Below, one piece after another: positions 35,924 to 45,669 of a stretch of 64,000 nucleotides of DNA. This stretch comes from Phyllobacterium sophorae (GTDB lineage: Bacteria; Pseudomonadota; Alphaproteobacteria; Rhizobiales; Rhizobiaceae), in NCBI RefSeq assembly GCF_003010965.1, contig NZ_PGGM01000014.1:124001-188000 (forward strand). The letters are read 5' to 3'. A model generated the notes under the pieces. It was not told where the DNA came from. It did no database searches and was given only the letters and a program-made list of their open reading frames with translations. How positions within the stretch are numbered: position 1 is the stretch's first letter; each line of letters opens with the position of its first letter. The translations under genes and the position numbers were made by a program.

Positions 35924-36001
35924 ATGTGGCAAACAGCTATTGCGTTGCTGGTCTTGGTCCTGGTCGCCAATTCACCAGCCTGGGACAGGTGGTATCAATA
36001 A
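35924..36001 (+). CDS. Small membrane leader peptide (25 residues)
   Basis: A strong GGAGGA site lies seven bases before an ATG encoding MWQTAIALLVLVLVANSPAW..., a single hydrophobic segment with a stop 15 bases before the lipoprotein hydrolase ATG. It could be a short membrane peptide or a translational leader coupling expression of the next gene. No homologous family is known to me. Confidence 0.5.
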   Translation: MWQTAIALLVLVLVANSPAWDRWYQ

Positions 36002-36015
36002 ATTTTTGTCGGGCA

Positions 36016-37299
36016 ATGGCGAGGCTTCTCTTGCTTGTCTTCCTCGCTGGCTGTGCCACGGAGCGCGCGGAGGTTGCAACGCTGCCCGTTACTGCGTCGC
36101 CGGCGTTGCAAAGCAGCCAGACGGCTCAGTACCGGCAGAGTTCCGGAGCCTTCGACCTCCTCTACGTTACCGACCGGGGACCTGTAACTGCTCCGGACAG
36201 CACGTTGTCCTACGGTGCCGAAAGAGCCATATTCTTGAGCTTCGGATCGGTGTCGACCATCCCGACACGCAACTCTCCCTCCAGCAAAAGTAAGTTTCGT
36301 GTCAGCGGCATTTCCGAGACCGGACGGTTTCCGGCGACACCTTACGGCGTCGTGGCGACCGCGAGCGGGCCACGCCGTCCGCCGACGGCAGTCGCGGCCC
36401 ATGAACAGGCTGCCGCATTGCTGCAGGGCGAAGTCGCTCGCCGTCTCGCAACAGCCAAACGTAAGGAGGTCGTGGTCTTTATTCACGGATACGGCAACAG
36501 TTTCGACGACGCTGCGCTCGCCACAGGTGAGATTTGCAGGACCCTGCAGAACCAGTTTGTCTGCATTGTCCTGACATGGCCTGCGGGGGGCTCCCGCGGC
36601 TTCTTCTTTGGCTACAACGTCGACCGCGAGTCGAGCGAGTTTGCAGTCGCGGACCTCAAGAAAGCTATTCGCATCATCGCCGAAACCAAGGGTGTCGAGC
36701 GGCTTCACCTTCTGGCGCACAGCCGCGGAACCGACGTGCTCGCGAGTATAGTCCAGCAACTCGCCATTGAAGCTTATGTCAGCCGGTCCTCGCTTTGGCA
36801 GCGCTACAAGATCGCGAACGCGGTGTTTTTCGCTCCCGATATTGATCTCGATGTGGCTTCTTCCAAGCTGTTCGCGTGGGTATCTGACCCGGACCTTCCT
36901 TTCGGCAGCAAATCAAGTCCAAGCATGTTCCCGCCGCAGGGCCCTATGCATCTCACGGTCTATTCTTCACCTGGAGACAAGGCGTTGGGAGTATCAACAT
37001 TGCTCTTCGGCAGTGCCTTGCGGCTGGGGCAGCTCGCGGTCGCAAGGATTCCCAAGGACAGGAGCGAGGCGGCGTCCCAATGGGCAGGGGCCAACATGGA
37101 AGGGCTGGTCGATTTCATCGAGTATTCAGGCGGCCGCGGCTTTATCGGCCATAGCTATTTCTTGTCCGATCCGGCGGTTAAGGCGGACTTGGTTGCGCTC
37201 ATCCGCGACAGAGTCAAGGCCGGCGATCCCCGTCGCCAACTCGTCGAAATCAAACGACCTTTCTGGAGAATCTCGGATGTCCAGCAGGCCTCGCAATGA
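36016..37299 (+). CDS. Alpha/beta-hydrolase lipoprotein (DUF900-like)
   Basis: This 427-residue protein starts MARLLLLVFLAGC, a lipoprotein signal with lipobox F-L-A-G-C. The body is an alpha/beta hydrolase of the DUF900 type: FDLLYVTDRGP, VVFIHGYGNSFDDAALATGEI (oxyanion-hole HGY), the nucleophile elbow HSRGTDVLASI (Ser in H-S-R-G), FFAPDIDLDVA (Asp) and a late GHSYF (His). It is predicted to be anchored in the outer or inner membrane facing the periplasm. Substrate unknown. Earlier in-frame ATGs lack the lipoprotein layout, so 36016 is preferred. Confidence 0.85.
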   Translation: MARLLLLVFLAGCATERAEVATLPVTASPALQSSQTAQYRQSSGAFDLLYVTDRGPVTAPDSTLSYGAERAIFLSFGSVSTIPTRNSPSSKSKFRVSGISETGRFPATPYGVVATASGPRRPPTAVAAHEQAAALLQGEVARRLATAKRKEVVVFIHGYGNSFDDAALATGEICRTLQNQFVCIVLTWPAGGSRGFFFGYNVDRESSEFAVADLKKAIRIIAETKGVERLHLLAHSRGTDVLASIVQQLAIEAYVSRSSLWQRYKIANAVFFAPDIDLDVASSKLFAWVSDPDLPFGSKSSPSMFPPQGPMHLTVYSSPGDKALGVSTLLFGSALRLGQLAVARIPKDRSEAASQWAGANMEGLVDFIEYSGGRGFIGHSYFLSDPAVKADLVALIRDRVKAGDPRRQLVEIKRPFWRISDVQQASQ

Positions 37300-37384
37300 C
37301 TGTGTCCCGAAATGACCTTATTGGCCCGGGAAGGGGCCACCAAGGATTCGTGAAAGGGTCGCCTTGTTCTCCGAACGCTAGTAG

Positions 37385-38050
37385 CTAATCGCCGACGAAA
37401 GTGACCGTCTCGGCGAGCGGGGCGCGGCCCGTACGGGGAAAACTTACCGCGGGGTCCTCGTACCCGATCGACATGCCGCAGAAGAGGATGAGCTCCTCCG
37501 GGGGTGACAGGGCCTCCGCGACCGTCTCGCGAACCTGCGACCACGCCATCTGCGTGACACTGTGCAGTCCTTCGGCGCGAAGTAGCAGCATGATGGTCTG
37601 CAGATACATGCCGACATCGGCCCATTGGGGCCGACCCAGGTCGCGGTCGATGTAGCAAAACAGGGCGGCGGGCGCGCCGAAACAGTTCCAGTTGGCGATG
37701 GCTGCCCGCTGGCGCGCCTCCCAGTCCTCGCGCGCAATGCCAAGCGCGCTGTAGCGCTCCTTGCCGAAAGCGGATCGGCGCTCCGCGTACGGAGACTTCA
37801 GCTCGGTCGGGTACATCTTGTACTGCCGCTTGTCCCAGGGGTCGCCGTGGGCGACGCGCTCGACGGCGTTCGTCTTGAGCTCGGCCAGCGGCGCGCCCGT
37901 CAGCACGTAGGTGTTCCACGGCTGGATGTTCGATCCGGACGGCGCCCAGGCTGCGGCGGACAGCACGCGCTCAAGCACCTCCCTCGACACAGGCTCGTCG
38001 GTGAATCCGCGCACCGCCCGGCGGCTTTTGACTGCTTCATATACGTCCAT
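37385..38050 (-). CDS. Nitroreductase family protein
   Basis: This 221-residue FMN-dependent oxidoreductase has the N-terminal phosphate-binding AVKSRRAVRGFTDEPV, APSGSNIQPWNTYVLTG, and the C-terminal GMSIGYEDPAVSFPRTGRAPL typical of nitroreductase family II. It reduces nitroaromatics or quinones, or acts on an unknown metabolite. The start at 38050 has AAGGAGG six bases upstream. It is convergent with the lipoprotein hydrolase gene and followed upstream by a metallo-beta-lactamase-fold gene on the same strand. Confidence 0.9.
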   Translation of the reverse strand: MDVYEAVKSRRAVRGFTDEPVSREVLERVLSAAAWAPSGSNIQPWNTYVLTGAPLAELKTNAVERVAHGDPWDKRQYKMYPTELKSPYAERRSAFGKERYSALGIAREDWEARQRAAIANWNCFGAPAALFCYIDRDLGRPQWADVGMYLQTIMLLLRAEGLHSVTQMAWSQVRETVAEALSPPEELILFCGMSIGYEDPAVSFPRTGRAPLAETVTFVGD

Positions 38051-38129
38051 GATCGCCTCCTTACCGCCGGCCATTCATTTCGTTCAACGCCATGCGGTCG
38101 TCTAGTTCGGACCCTGATCCAACAAGCGG

Positions 38130-39086
38130 TCAATATTCCCAAGGCCCCGGCACCCAACGAAAGTGGTCGCCGGCGACCGCCACATGGCAGACTGACGGGA
38201 ACGACAGGTGAGTGGCCACCAGCGATTCGCGATTCGCCGCAAGCTCCCGCAAAAGACGGACTCTAACACGGGCCGCCTCCTCGGGATCGTGTTCGAAGCC
38301 GTTGAACCAGTCGGGATGTTCGAACCCGACTTCGAACACGGCGTCGCCGGCGAAGGTCAGCCGGTTGCCGCCGGATGCGAGGCGGACCACGCTGTGCCCG
38401 GGGGTGTGGCCGCCCGTGCGTTGGACAACAACCCCCGGCGCAATTTCGTACTCGTCCTCGAACGTCCGCAGCCTACTGTGGTACTCGTTCAAGAACCGCT
38501 TGCCCGTCTGCCGGAGCGCGTCCGGGAACCCCGGCGGCATGGAGACGCGGGAGAAATCGGGCGATTCCCAGAACTCTGCCTCGGCGGCCGCCACGTGAAC
38601 ACGCAGGTCCGGACGCAACAGCTCTTTCACCTCGTCGACGAGCAGCCCACCACAGTGGTCCATGTGCATGTGAGTCAGCACCACGTCGGTCACAGATGAA
38701 AGATCGAGGCCCGCGGACTCCAGTCGCTGGGCCCACTGCCCGGCACGCGGCAAGTCCGCGAACTCTCCCCCTATCCCCGCATCAACGAGTATGGTTCTGC
38801 CGCCGCTTCGCACCACGACCGCATTCAGCGGCCACTCGAGCACATCCGGCGGAAGGAACTGGTCCTCCAGCCAGGCCGCCCGGACGGCCGGGTCGACGTT
38901 GTGGCCCAGCATCGCTTCTGGCAACGATAGCACCCCATCGCTGACCACCATTACGTCAATTTCGCCAACCTTGAGCGCGTAGCGCGACGGAACCAACTCG
39001 TGGTCCGGTCTACCATGGAAGTGCCTCGCGCTCACTGTGTCAGCGCAGTGCTTGATCGAGGGGTGTGGGGTTTTGTTCGAGCTCAT
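38130..39086 (-). CDS. Metallo-beta-lactamase-fold hydrolase
   Basis: This 318-residue protein has the zinc motif HMHMDHCGG (HxHxDH), RTGGHTPGHSVVRLASGG with the next His, GDAVFEVGFEHPDW (bridging Asp) and a late THLSFPS (His). Lengths near 300 with this pattern occur in lactonases and MBL-fold hydrolases of the AttM/quorum-quenching kind. No signal peptide. Together with the nitroreductase it may form a two-gene unit. The lactone substrate idea is inference. Confidence 0.88.
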   Translation of the reverse strand: MSSNKTPHPSIKHCADTVSARHFHGRPDHELVPSRYALKVGEIDVMVVSDGVLSLPEAMLGHNVDPAVRAAWLEDQFLPPDVLEWPLNAVVVRSGGRTILVDAGIGGEFADLPRAGQWAQRLESAGLDLSSVTDVVLTHMHMDHCGGLLVDEVKELLRPDLRVHVAAAEAEFWESPDFSRVSMPPGFPDALRQTGKRFLNEYHSRLRTFEDEYEIAPGVVVQRTGGHTPGHSVVRLASGGNRLTFAGDAVFEVGFEHPDWFNGFEHDPEEAARVRVRLLRELAANRESLVATHLSFPSVCHVAVAGDHFRWVPGPWEY

Positions 39087-39251
39087 GTTGGCCTCCTACT
39101 GACGTTCCCATTTTTGATGGTTACTTTACGCCTTTTGCAGTGGAGATTGAACCAGCCTGTGGTATAGGCTGCTTATATCCAACGCATAAGCGTCGTTACC
39201 TGCGCTAGACGCTCCCTTGAGTGTCTCTAAAGGGTTGTAGGCCGACACGTG

Positions 39252-39899
39252 TTATTCGGTAAAAGGAGCGTCCATCACAAGATCGACAGCTGAAACGGCC
39301 GCGTAACCTTTGACGAAACGGGTGCCGAAATCGCGGGCAAAGTTGTCATAGGTTGTCTCAGGTCTGACCTCCGCGATATGACAGAAGCATTTCGACATGC
39401 GGCGTTTCATCTGCAGGCGAGGAAATTCCTCCACAACCTTCGCGATTTCGTCGGGAGGCAGCAGATCGTATTGCCAGCCGATCACATCAAGGCAGATACC
39501 GGCTGTGCAGAGCGCAACCTCGGCCTCCTTGAAGAGGCCGATTGAGGCCGTCGAGTTCAATGCGACACTGTCCCAGATCAACTGTGCCCGGCGTTCGTCG
39601 AAACCGGACTTCCTCGCAAAGGTTCTGGCAATATCGGCGGCTTCAACCTCGAAGCGTCTCGGCCCGTTGAAGCGCTCGTTCAGCGTGATGTCGTGGAGCA
39701 GCGTCCCGACGGCAACGACCTCCGCGTCGTGTTCGATGGACTGAATTTGTCCCAACCGTGCCGCAAAGAGCCAGGAGCGGACAACGTGGTTGAACAGATA
39801 CGGTTCACATCGCTCCCGGGCATACTCCATCACTTGGGTCACAATCTGCGTGTCGGGAACCGAAATTCCTGCAAGCATACGGCTGTCGGTTGCGTTCAT
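39252..39899 (-). CDS. HD domain-containing protein
   Basis: This 215-residue protein has the HD phosphohydrolase-fold pattern: VVRSWLFAARLG (first His region replaced by helix), GTLLHDITLNERF with the HD pair, then further helices with D in LCTAGICLDVIGW. Related proteins include cyanamide-hydratase-like enzymes. Metal-dependent hydrolase activity is plausible but the substrate is not known. It is followed by two NmrA-like genes and a cupin on the same strand. Confidence 0.75.
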   Translation of the reverse strand: MNATDSRMLAGISVPDTQIVTQVMEYARERCEPYLFNHVVRSWLFAARLGQIQSIEHDAEVVAVGTLLHDITLNERFNGPRRFEVEAADIARTFARKSGFDERRAQLIWDSVALNSTASIGLFKEAEVALCTAGICLDVIGWQYDLLPPDEIAKVVEEFPRLQMKRRMSKCFCHIAEVRPETTYDNFARDFGTRFVKGYAAVSAVDLVMDAPFTE

Positions 39900-39995
39900 G
39901 TCCGTTTCCAGTATTTGTTGGGGAAGGGCGGAAGCCGTCCTTACCTCGTAGTTTGTAGGGTCCTTCGCTGGTATCGATGGCGTTTCGGACGATGT

Positions 39996-40742
39996 CTAAT
40001 CGGCCATGGAACGGTACAGCCAGTCGACATAGCTCAGCGAACCGGCACGCGCTCCCGCGAGCGGCAGCAATGTGTCATCGTTCAGTTCGACGCCGTAGTA
40101 GCGGGCGCTGTCATCGGTAATCACCTGGCGCGTGTCTTGGTTTGCCGTGAGGTGCATACGGGCAATTTCGTCGAGACCGAACTGGTCGTGCCCGCCGATC
40201 TCCATGGTCACGTTCCTTGGTTTTCCCATCGCCAATTCGGTCAGCATTTCAGCGACATTATCCGCAGCTATCGGACTTACCGATGCCGACGGGAGCCGAA
40301 AAGCGTCTCCCTCTGCTCCCATGTCAACCACGCCGCTGATGAACTCAAAAAATTGCGTGGAATGGAGAATTGTGTAGGGCCGTCTTGCCGCCCGGATGAG
40401 ATTTTCCTGAACCATCTTCGCGCGGAAATAGTCACTCTCGATCAGGCGGGGTGTCCCCACCACAGAAAGCGCGATGTAATGTTTGACGCCTGCCGAGGCA
40501 GCCAGAAGATTCCGGGTGGAAGCCTTGAAAAAATCGAGCGCCGTATCGTCGCCGAACGACGCGGCGTTGGTGACGTCGATGAGAACGTCGGCTCCCGCTA
40601 TCGCTGCTCGGAGGCCCTCCCCCGTTGCACTGTTGACTCCGAGCGAAGGGGACGCCGTGACTACTTCGACACCTGTCTCTTCAAGTTTTTCTACGAGGTG
40701 CATCCCAATACGTCCGGTCGCTCCCATGACCGTGATTTTCAT
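39996..40742 (-). CDS. NmrA-like SDR-type NAD(P)-binding protein
   Basis: This 248-residue Rossmann protein has GATGRIG at residues 8-14, VASPSLGV-type loop, a mid-protein YTILHSTQFFEF and late YGVELNDDTLLPLAG. It is a close paralogue of the gene at 41318, with the same loop TGVN/GVN-TGEGL and C-terminal block. NmrA-like proteins sense the NADP/NAD ratio or act as quinone/aldehyde reductases. The two paralogues flank a secreted cupin, suggesting a stress- or quinone-related unit. Confidence 0.83.
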   Translation of the reverse strand: MKITVMGATGRIGMHLVEKLEETGVEVVTASPSLGVNSATGEGLRAAIAGADVLIDVTNAASFGDDTALDFFKASTRNLLAASAGVKHYIALSVVGTPRLIESDYFRAKMVQENLIRAARRPYTILHSTQFFEFISGVVDMGAEGDAFRLPSASVSPIAADNVAEMLTELAMGKPRNVTMEIGGHDQFGLDEIARMHLTANQDTRQVITDDSARYYGVELNDDTLLPLAGARAGSLSYVDWLYRSMAD

Positions 40743-40832
40743 CGACTTGCTCCCTCCACCGTGCCTCGAATAGAGGTATGGTTTCGCTCTGCCAAACCGC
40801 TGACAAACATCCGACCATCGCTTTCTTGAGAA

Positions 40833-41240
40833 TCACTCCACCGGCAGGACGACCGGAGCGTCCTTGTTCTTGAGCAGCACAACAATAAATTTCGCTGGTT
40901 CGGTCGTGCTCGCATTGCGGCTGACGAGGTGAATGTCGGAAGGACCTTCGTAGAAGGTCTCTCCCGGCGATAAGGTGATTTCCTTTTCTCCCTTGACCTG
41001 CATCACGATCGAACCCTCGAGAACGTAGACGAACGCATTTGCGTCGTGCTTGTGGATGGGATCGGAACCCCCTGGCCCATACTCGACCGAAATCATCAGC
41101 CCCTCCTTGCCGGGATAATTTGGAAGGTCCTTTTTCATGAGGTCCGTGACCTTCGCTGTGTTATCTGCGGCGGCGGCAGGCAAAGCGCCAAGCAGACAAA
41201 CTGAAGCTGATACAAACAGCGTTAACAAAGCTGACTTCAT
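40833..41240 (-). CDS. Secreted cupin-domain protein
   Basis: This 135-residue protein has a signal peptide (LTLFVSASVCLLGALPAAAA) and a single small cupin barrel: GPGGSDPIHKHDANAFVYVLEGSI (metal-type His pair) and LSPGETFYEGPSDIHLVSRN. It should fold in the periplasm and may bind a metal through the barrel histidines. AGGGA precedes the ATG at 41240. The longer reading from 41348 would bury the signal peptide and is rejected. Function unknown. Confidence 0.83.
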   Translation of the reverse strand: MKSALLTLFVSASVCLLGALPAAAADNTAKVTDLMKKDLPNYPGKEGLMISVEYGPGGSDPIHKHDANAFVYVLEGSIVMQVKGEKEITLSPGETFYEGPSDIHLVSRNASTTEPAKFIVVLLKNKDAPVVLPVE

Positions 41241-41317
41241 TGTCGTATTCCCTGTGGTTGTTGACGCATGTAAATTTTGGCTGAAGACAATCGCCAAGGT
41301 GTTGTCCGATGATTGGC

Positions 41318-42073
41318 TTATTTCGGCTGCTGGGATTGACGGTACCAATCCTCGAAGTTGATCTTTCCGAGCCGGGCCCCACCTAAGGGCACAAGCGACT
41401 GATCGTTGAGCTCAGCGCCGAAATAGCGCGCGTGGACGTCCGCCTCGACCGTCCGCGGATCGTTGGCCGCTTTCAGGTACCGGGCAATGATTTCGTTCAT
41501 GGGAGCGCGCTCTGGCCCCGCAATCTCGATCGTGCCGTTGCTCGGTTTCGCGACGGCGACGTCCGCCATCGCATCGGCTACGTCGTCCGAGGCGATGGGC
41601 TGGAAAGCGGCGGGTGAAAGACGCGCGACGGTACCAACGGTTCCTCCATCGGCGATGCCTTTCAGGAATTCCATGAACTGGGTGGAATGAACAATCGTAT
41701 AGGGGATCGGCGATTCCTTGATGAGCTTCTCCTGGGCAAGCTTGGCCCTCATATACCCGCTTTCCGGCAACCGCTCCGTCCCAACGATCGAGAGGGCGAT
41801 GTGATGCTTGACGCCTGCCTTGGCTTCGGCGGCAAGCAGGTTGCGGCCGGATGTTTCGAAGAATTCAAGGACGGCCTTGTCTTCCCACGAAGGTGAGTTT
41901 GCAAGGTCAATGACGACCTCCGCACCGACCAGCGCTTCCGCCAGGCCTTCGCCGGTGATGGTGTTGACGCCAGTGTTGGGCGACACGGCAAGAACCTCGT
42001 GCCCCTTGTCGCGCAAACGCGCGGTGGTCTTGGACCCGATAAGCCCAGTCCCGCCAATAATGACTATTTTCAT
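41318..42073 (-). CDS. NmrA-like SDR-type NAD(P)-binding protein (paralogue)
   Basis: This 251-residue Rossmann protein has GGTGLIG at residues 8-14, the same organisation as the gene at 39996-40742 and YFGAELNDQSLVPLGG near the C-terminus. The high similarity implies a local duplication that later took in the cupin gene between. A reductase or redox-sensing role is inferred from the family. Confidence 0.83.
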   Translation of the reverse strand: MKIVIIGGTGLIGSKTTARLRDKGHEVLAVSPNTGVNTITGEGLAEALVGAEVVIDLANSPSWEDKAVLEFFETSGRNLLAAEAKAGVKHHIALSIVGTERLPESGYMRAKLAQEKLIKESPIPYTIVHSTQFMEFLKGIADGGTVGTVARLSPAAFQPIASDDVADAMADVAVAKPSNGTIEIAGPERAPMNEIIARYLKAANDPRTVEADVHARYFGAELNDQSLVPLGGARLGKINFEDWYRQSQQPK

Positions 42074-42985
42074 AACGGATCTCCCCTCGTTGCGACCCTC
42101 ACGGGGCCAAATGACTCGATCGCATCGGAAAATGACTGGGGAGACAAAGTCATTCCATCGTGCAGAGGGTATAGCGCTCTAGCCGCCAGGTTTAGGTGAC
42201 CTGTCCTTAGTTATAGAGTGATACACATGATGCACGGGCTGACGAAAACTGCCCGTCGGTTCAAACGCCGTACTTCACCCCGTCATTGCAGACAGAGTAC
42301 CACCCGTGCACTTTTTCGACTATAAAAAAACTCTCATGCATTGTATGCGACGCAGCTTCACGAGATACCCCTACGCATAATACCGTTCGATGCGGAAGCG
42401 AGGTTACTCATTTACCCAGCAACAAGGTTCGACCACGTACTGGCGGAATCCCCAAACGACAATCTGCGCAACGACGGTAACCAGCAACGGGAAGTTTCAA
42501 GCTATCAGAACGGCAACAATGCGCTACTGCGGCCAGCAATAATCATATCTGCGCCATCGGCTATGGCCGAAAAGCAGTCCTTACTCGGTCAAAACCTGCA
42601 GCATGTGGTCTGAGTAAATCTATTTCAATAATGCTTGATCCGGTGTCGGATTGACAAAGCCTCGTTCGACCTAAGGACCATGCCAGATGGGAGTCTGCTA
42701 ATGGGGCAAACATGTCGTCGCGTCAGACAAATGCGGTGGCTGCTTTCGGGAAGAGGAAACAACAGTTGGTATGACCGACAAGAGGGCGCAAAGCAGTCTG
42801 ATCGGTTGCGAAAATGCGGACCTTCTTCGAAGCAAGCCCAAGCGCAAGTCATGAGCCCAAAGGGACAATCGACTGGCGGGATCACTCCATGTAGCCTGCT
42901 GGCGGTCGAAACTCGAAGTCCCCGATAGACTTTTGAAATAGTCGTCATACAATCCGATCTCTGCGTCTTAGGAAGGCAATGTGAA
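42074..42985. other. Intergenic, no recognisable gene
   Basis: About 910 bases without a supportable gene. Frames on both strands are short and lack domains. The promoter of the cyclase-TPR gene should lie in the last 150 bases. Confidence 0.45.
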
Positions 42986-44722
42986 ATGTCCGAAGAACGG
43001 GCCCAGCGCCGTCTTGCCGCCATATTGGCTGCCGACGTGGTGGGCTACAGTCGCCTTCTGGACCAGGACGAGCAAGGAACATTGGCCGCGTTAAGGGGGC
43101 GGCGAAAGGAGATCCTCGAACCCCTGGTCCGCGACCGCCAAGGCCGTGTCGTAAAAGTGATGGGTGATGGCGTTCTCGTGGAGTTCGGAAGTGCTGTGAA
43201 CGCTGTGTTATGCGCCGTCGAACTCCAGAAGCGGATGGCGGCCGCCAACGAGGGTATGCCTGCCGACCGGCAAATCAACCTTCATATCGGCATTAATCTG
43301 GGCGACGTCGTTGTCGAGGCCGGCGATCTGTTCGGCGATGGCGTCGTTGTCGCCGTGCGACTTCAGGCGATGGCCGGGGCAGGAGATATCTGTGTCTCCG
43401 GCGGCATCTACGACCAGGTCAAGCGGAAGCTTGATTGCGGCTTCGACGAACTCGGTCCGCAATCGATCAAGAACGTCGCCGAACCTGTGTCGGTCTACCG
43501 GATTCGGTTGTCGACCGCATCGGAAGATGGCGTGCCGGCGGACAAAGCGCCGCTGCCGCTCCCCACCAAGCCCTCCATCGCCGTCCTCCCATTTACGAAC
43601 ATGAGCAACGATCCGGAGCAGGAGGCATTTGTCGATGGCCTCACCGAAGACCTGATCACGGATCTGTCGAGAACCAGTGAGTTGTTCGTCATTGCCAGCA
43701 ACTCGGCATTTGCCTACAAGGGCAGGCACATGGATGTGCGTCGCATCGCGCGCGAGCTAGGAGTGCGCCATCTTCTTGAAGGGAGTGCACGGCGGGCAGC
43801 GGGACGGGTGCGTATAAATGCTCAACTGATCGACGCGATCGCGGGTGACCATCTTTGGGCCGAACGATTCGACCGGAGCCTTGAAGATATCTTCGCTGTT
43901 CAGGACGAGGTGACCGGCAAAATTGTCGAAGCTTTGGTGGGCCGCCTGATCGCCGCGCCGGCGCGCAACAGACCAAGCAACCTGGAAGCCTATGACCTCT
44001 GTGTGCGCGCGCGGGCCCTTGGCCTGCAAACGGCGCTCACCGCGAAAGAAGCCATTTTCCTGCTGAACCGGGCAATCGCGCTCGATCCGGAATACGCGGA
44101 GGCGCACCGTTGGCTGGCATTGAACCTCTGGCTGGGCTGGGAGTTCTGGGACGAACCGATGGATCCCAACCGCGCAAAAGCCCTTGCCGAAGCACAGCGC
44201 GCGGTCGAACTCGACCCGAACGATGCAGGGAATCGCTGGGTATTGGGCGTAATATTGGGCCACGAGAGCCGCTGGGCGGATTCGGATGCCGAATTCAACG
44301 CCGCCCACAAGCTGGACCCCAACCACGCCGACGCATGGGCGATGCAGGCTGAACTGACGACGGAAAACGGGCGGCCTGCGGAAGCCATTGAGCAGGTGCG
44401 GAAGGCGCTCCGGCTCAATCCTCACCCGCCCGGTTGGTATTACTGGATGTTGGGCCAGGCTCAATATTCCATCGGCGACTACAAATCATCGGTCCAAACG
44501 CTGCGCAGGCCCGAAACTTATCGCACGACTTCACGACGCCTGCTGGCAGCGAGTCTGGCGCAGCTTGGCCGCTTGGAGGAGGCGCGCTGGGAGGCGAAAA
44601 TGTTCATGATAAGCAACCCGCACTTCACCATCCGGCACTGGTCGGCATCGCAGCCTTTCCCGGCGGAAGACGTGCGCCAGCATATCGTGGCTGGCTATCG
44701 CCTAGCGGGGCTTCCGGAATGA
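42986..44722 (+). CDS. Class III cyclase-like protein with TolB-like and TPR regions; catalytic Asn replaced
   Basis: This 578-residue protein has the same layout as the gene at 17955-19739: cyclase domain (1-175), TolB-like block (SIAVLPFTNMSNDPEQEAF) and TPR repeats. The two metal Asp residues (Asp17, Asp61) are kept and Arg125 is kept. The transition-state Asn, normally in GDGVN, is Val121 (FGDGVVVAVRLQ). Loss of that Asn usually abolishes or strongly lowers cyclase activity, so this may be a degenerate sensor. AATGTGAAATG gives an acceptable start. Confidence 0.88.
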   Translation: MSEERAQRRLAAILAADVVGYSRLLDQDEQGTLAALRGRRKEILEPLVRDRQGRVVKVMGDGVLVEFGSAVNAVLCAVELQKRMAAANEGMPADRQINLHIGINLGDVVVEAGDLFGDGVVVAVRLQAMAGAGDICVSGGIYDQVKRKLDCGFDELGPQSIKNVAEPVSVYRIRLSTASEDGVPADKAPLPLPTKPSIAVLPFTNMSNDPEQEAFVDGLTEDLITDLSRTSELFVIASNSAFAYKGRHMDVRRIARELGVRHLLEGSARRAAGRVRINAQLIDAIAGDHLWAERFDRSLEDIFAVQDEVTGKIVEALVGRLIAAPARNRPSNLEAYDLCVRARALGLQTALTAKEAIFLLNRAIALDPEYAEAHRWLALNLWLGWEFWDEPMDPNRAKALAEAQRAVELDPNDAGNRWVLGVILGHESRWADSDAEFNAAHKLDPNHADAWAMQAELTTENGRPAEAIEQVRKALRLNPHPPGWYYWMLGQAQYSIGDYKSSVQTLRRPETYRTTSRRLLAASLAQLGRLEEARWEAKMFMISNPHFTIRHWSASQPFPAEDVRQHIVAGYRLAGLPE

Positions 44723-45368
44723 ACCGCGTCTGGCAAGTCTCCCGAAGCCCGCCGCCGTTCGACTTCCGCTCCATGCTCGAGTCCCAATCTACCTTGGCGA
44801 GTGGCCGCTCTCCACCCCAGATCGGATGTTGAGACGGCCCGAGCCCAACGTGTGCTTTCGGGGATTCGGCATAGCCGCCGGAACGGCAGACTAGAGCGCG
44901 AAGCAGCCGTTGTTTGGCTCCCTTCATTCGCGTTTTGTCAGAAACGGCCGCATAGTAGCAAAGTGCAACCATGAGAAGTGAATGGGTCCGCAGCTCACCC
45001 GTCTTTTTGAGACTTTACCATAAGCGAATTGGTGAAAATGGGGGGCTGACATGGATTGTCGACATTCAAGCTACAATCCAAATTGTTCGAAATTCGCGTG
45101 TTATCGGCATATCAAAGGAAGGGTTTCTCGCAGCTCTTCAGTCTGAACAACCGGCGCCAAATCCATGTTCTCCGGCATACACCTGGTCAGGCCATGTCCT
45201 ATTTCGCAATTGTGATGGACAATTGCCAATATGACCAACCGCGATCCTATCCACCATTCACTCTGCGCAATTCCTGCACAAAACTCCTGAAATTCTCCGC
45301 TTTCCCACCATACGCGCTCCTCGTCCCCTGCCTTGCCGCCTGCGCTCTGATGGCTGGTGGCTCGTGGA
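44723..45368. other. Intergenic, no recognisable gene
   Basis: About 650 bases without recognised features. Frames are short and compositionally shadow-like. Confidence 0.4.
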
Positions 45369-45669
45369 TCAAGCAACGCCCTGCGCTGGCGCGGTGATGA
45401 GAGGTCCCTGGTTTATGGGCAAATGTTCCAACGGCCAATACAATCGCGATTCGGCCCGAAATGTGCGATGCTGCCAGCGCCGGTCCATGCGCGACCGATA
45501 ACCGCGAGCTCGCTTCTTTCGTAGCAGACTGAGAAACAGTCGGACAGCGTCCTCTTCGCGGCTGAAGATTAGCACTTCATAGTTTTTCGCCCAAGCGGAT
45601 CATTCCGCCGGGCTATTTCACGCAACACGGCATCAGCTGCGTATCGAGTCTTTGCAACGACGCGAGTTC
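45369..45669 (-). pseudogene. Possible frameshifted remnant, family unknown
   Basis: On the minus strand a stretch reading TRYAADAVLREIARRNDP (from about 45664) appears to continue, after a frame change, as NYEVLIFSREEDAVRLFLSLLRKKRARGY and on to a stop at 45369. The pieces have gene-like composition, but neither is a complete open frame with a start. I do not recognise the family, so the call is weak. Confidence 0.3.
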
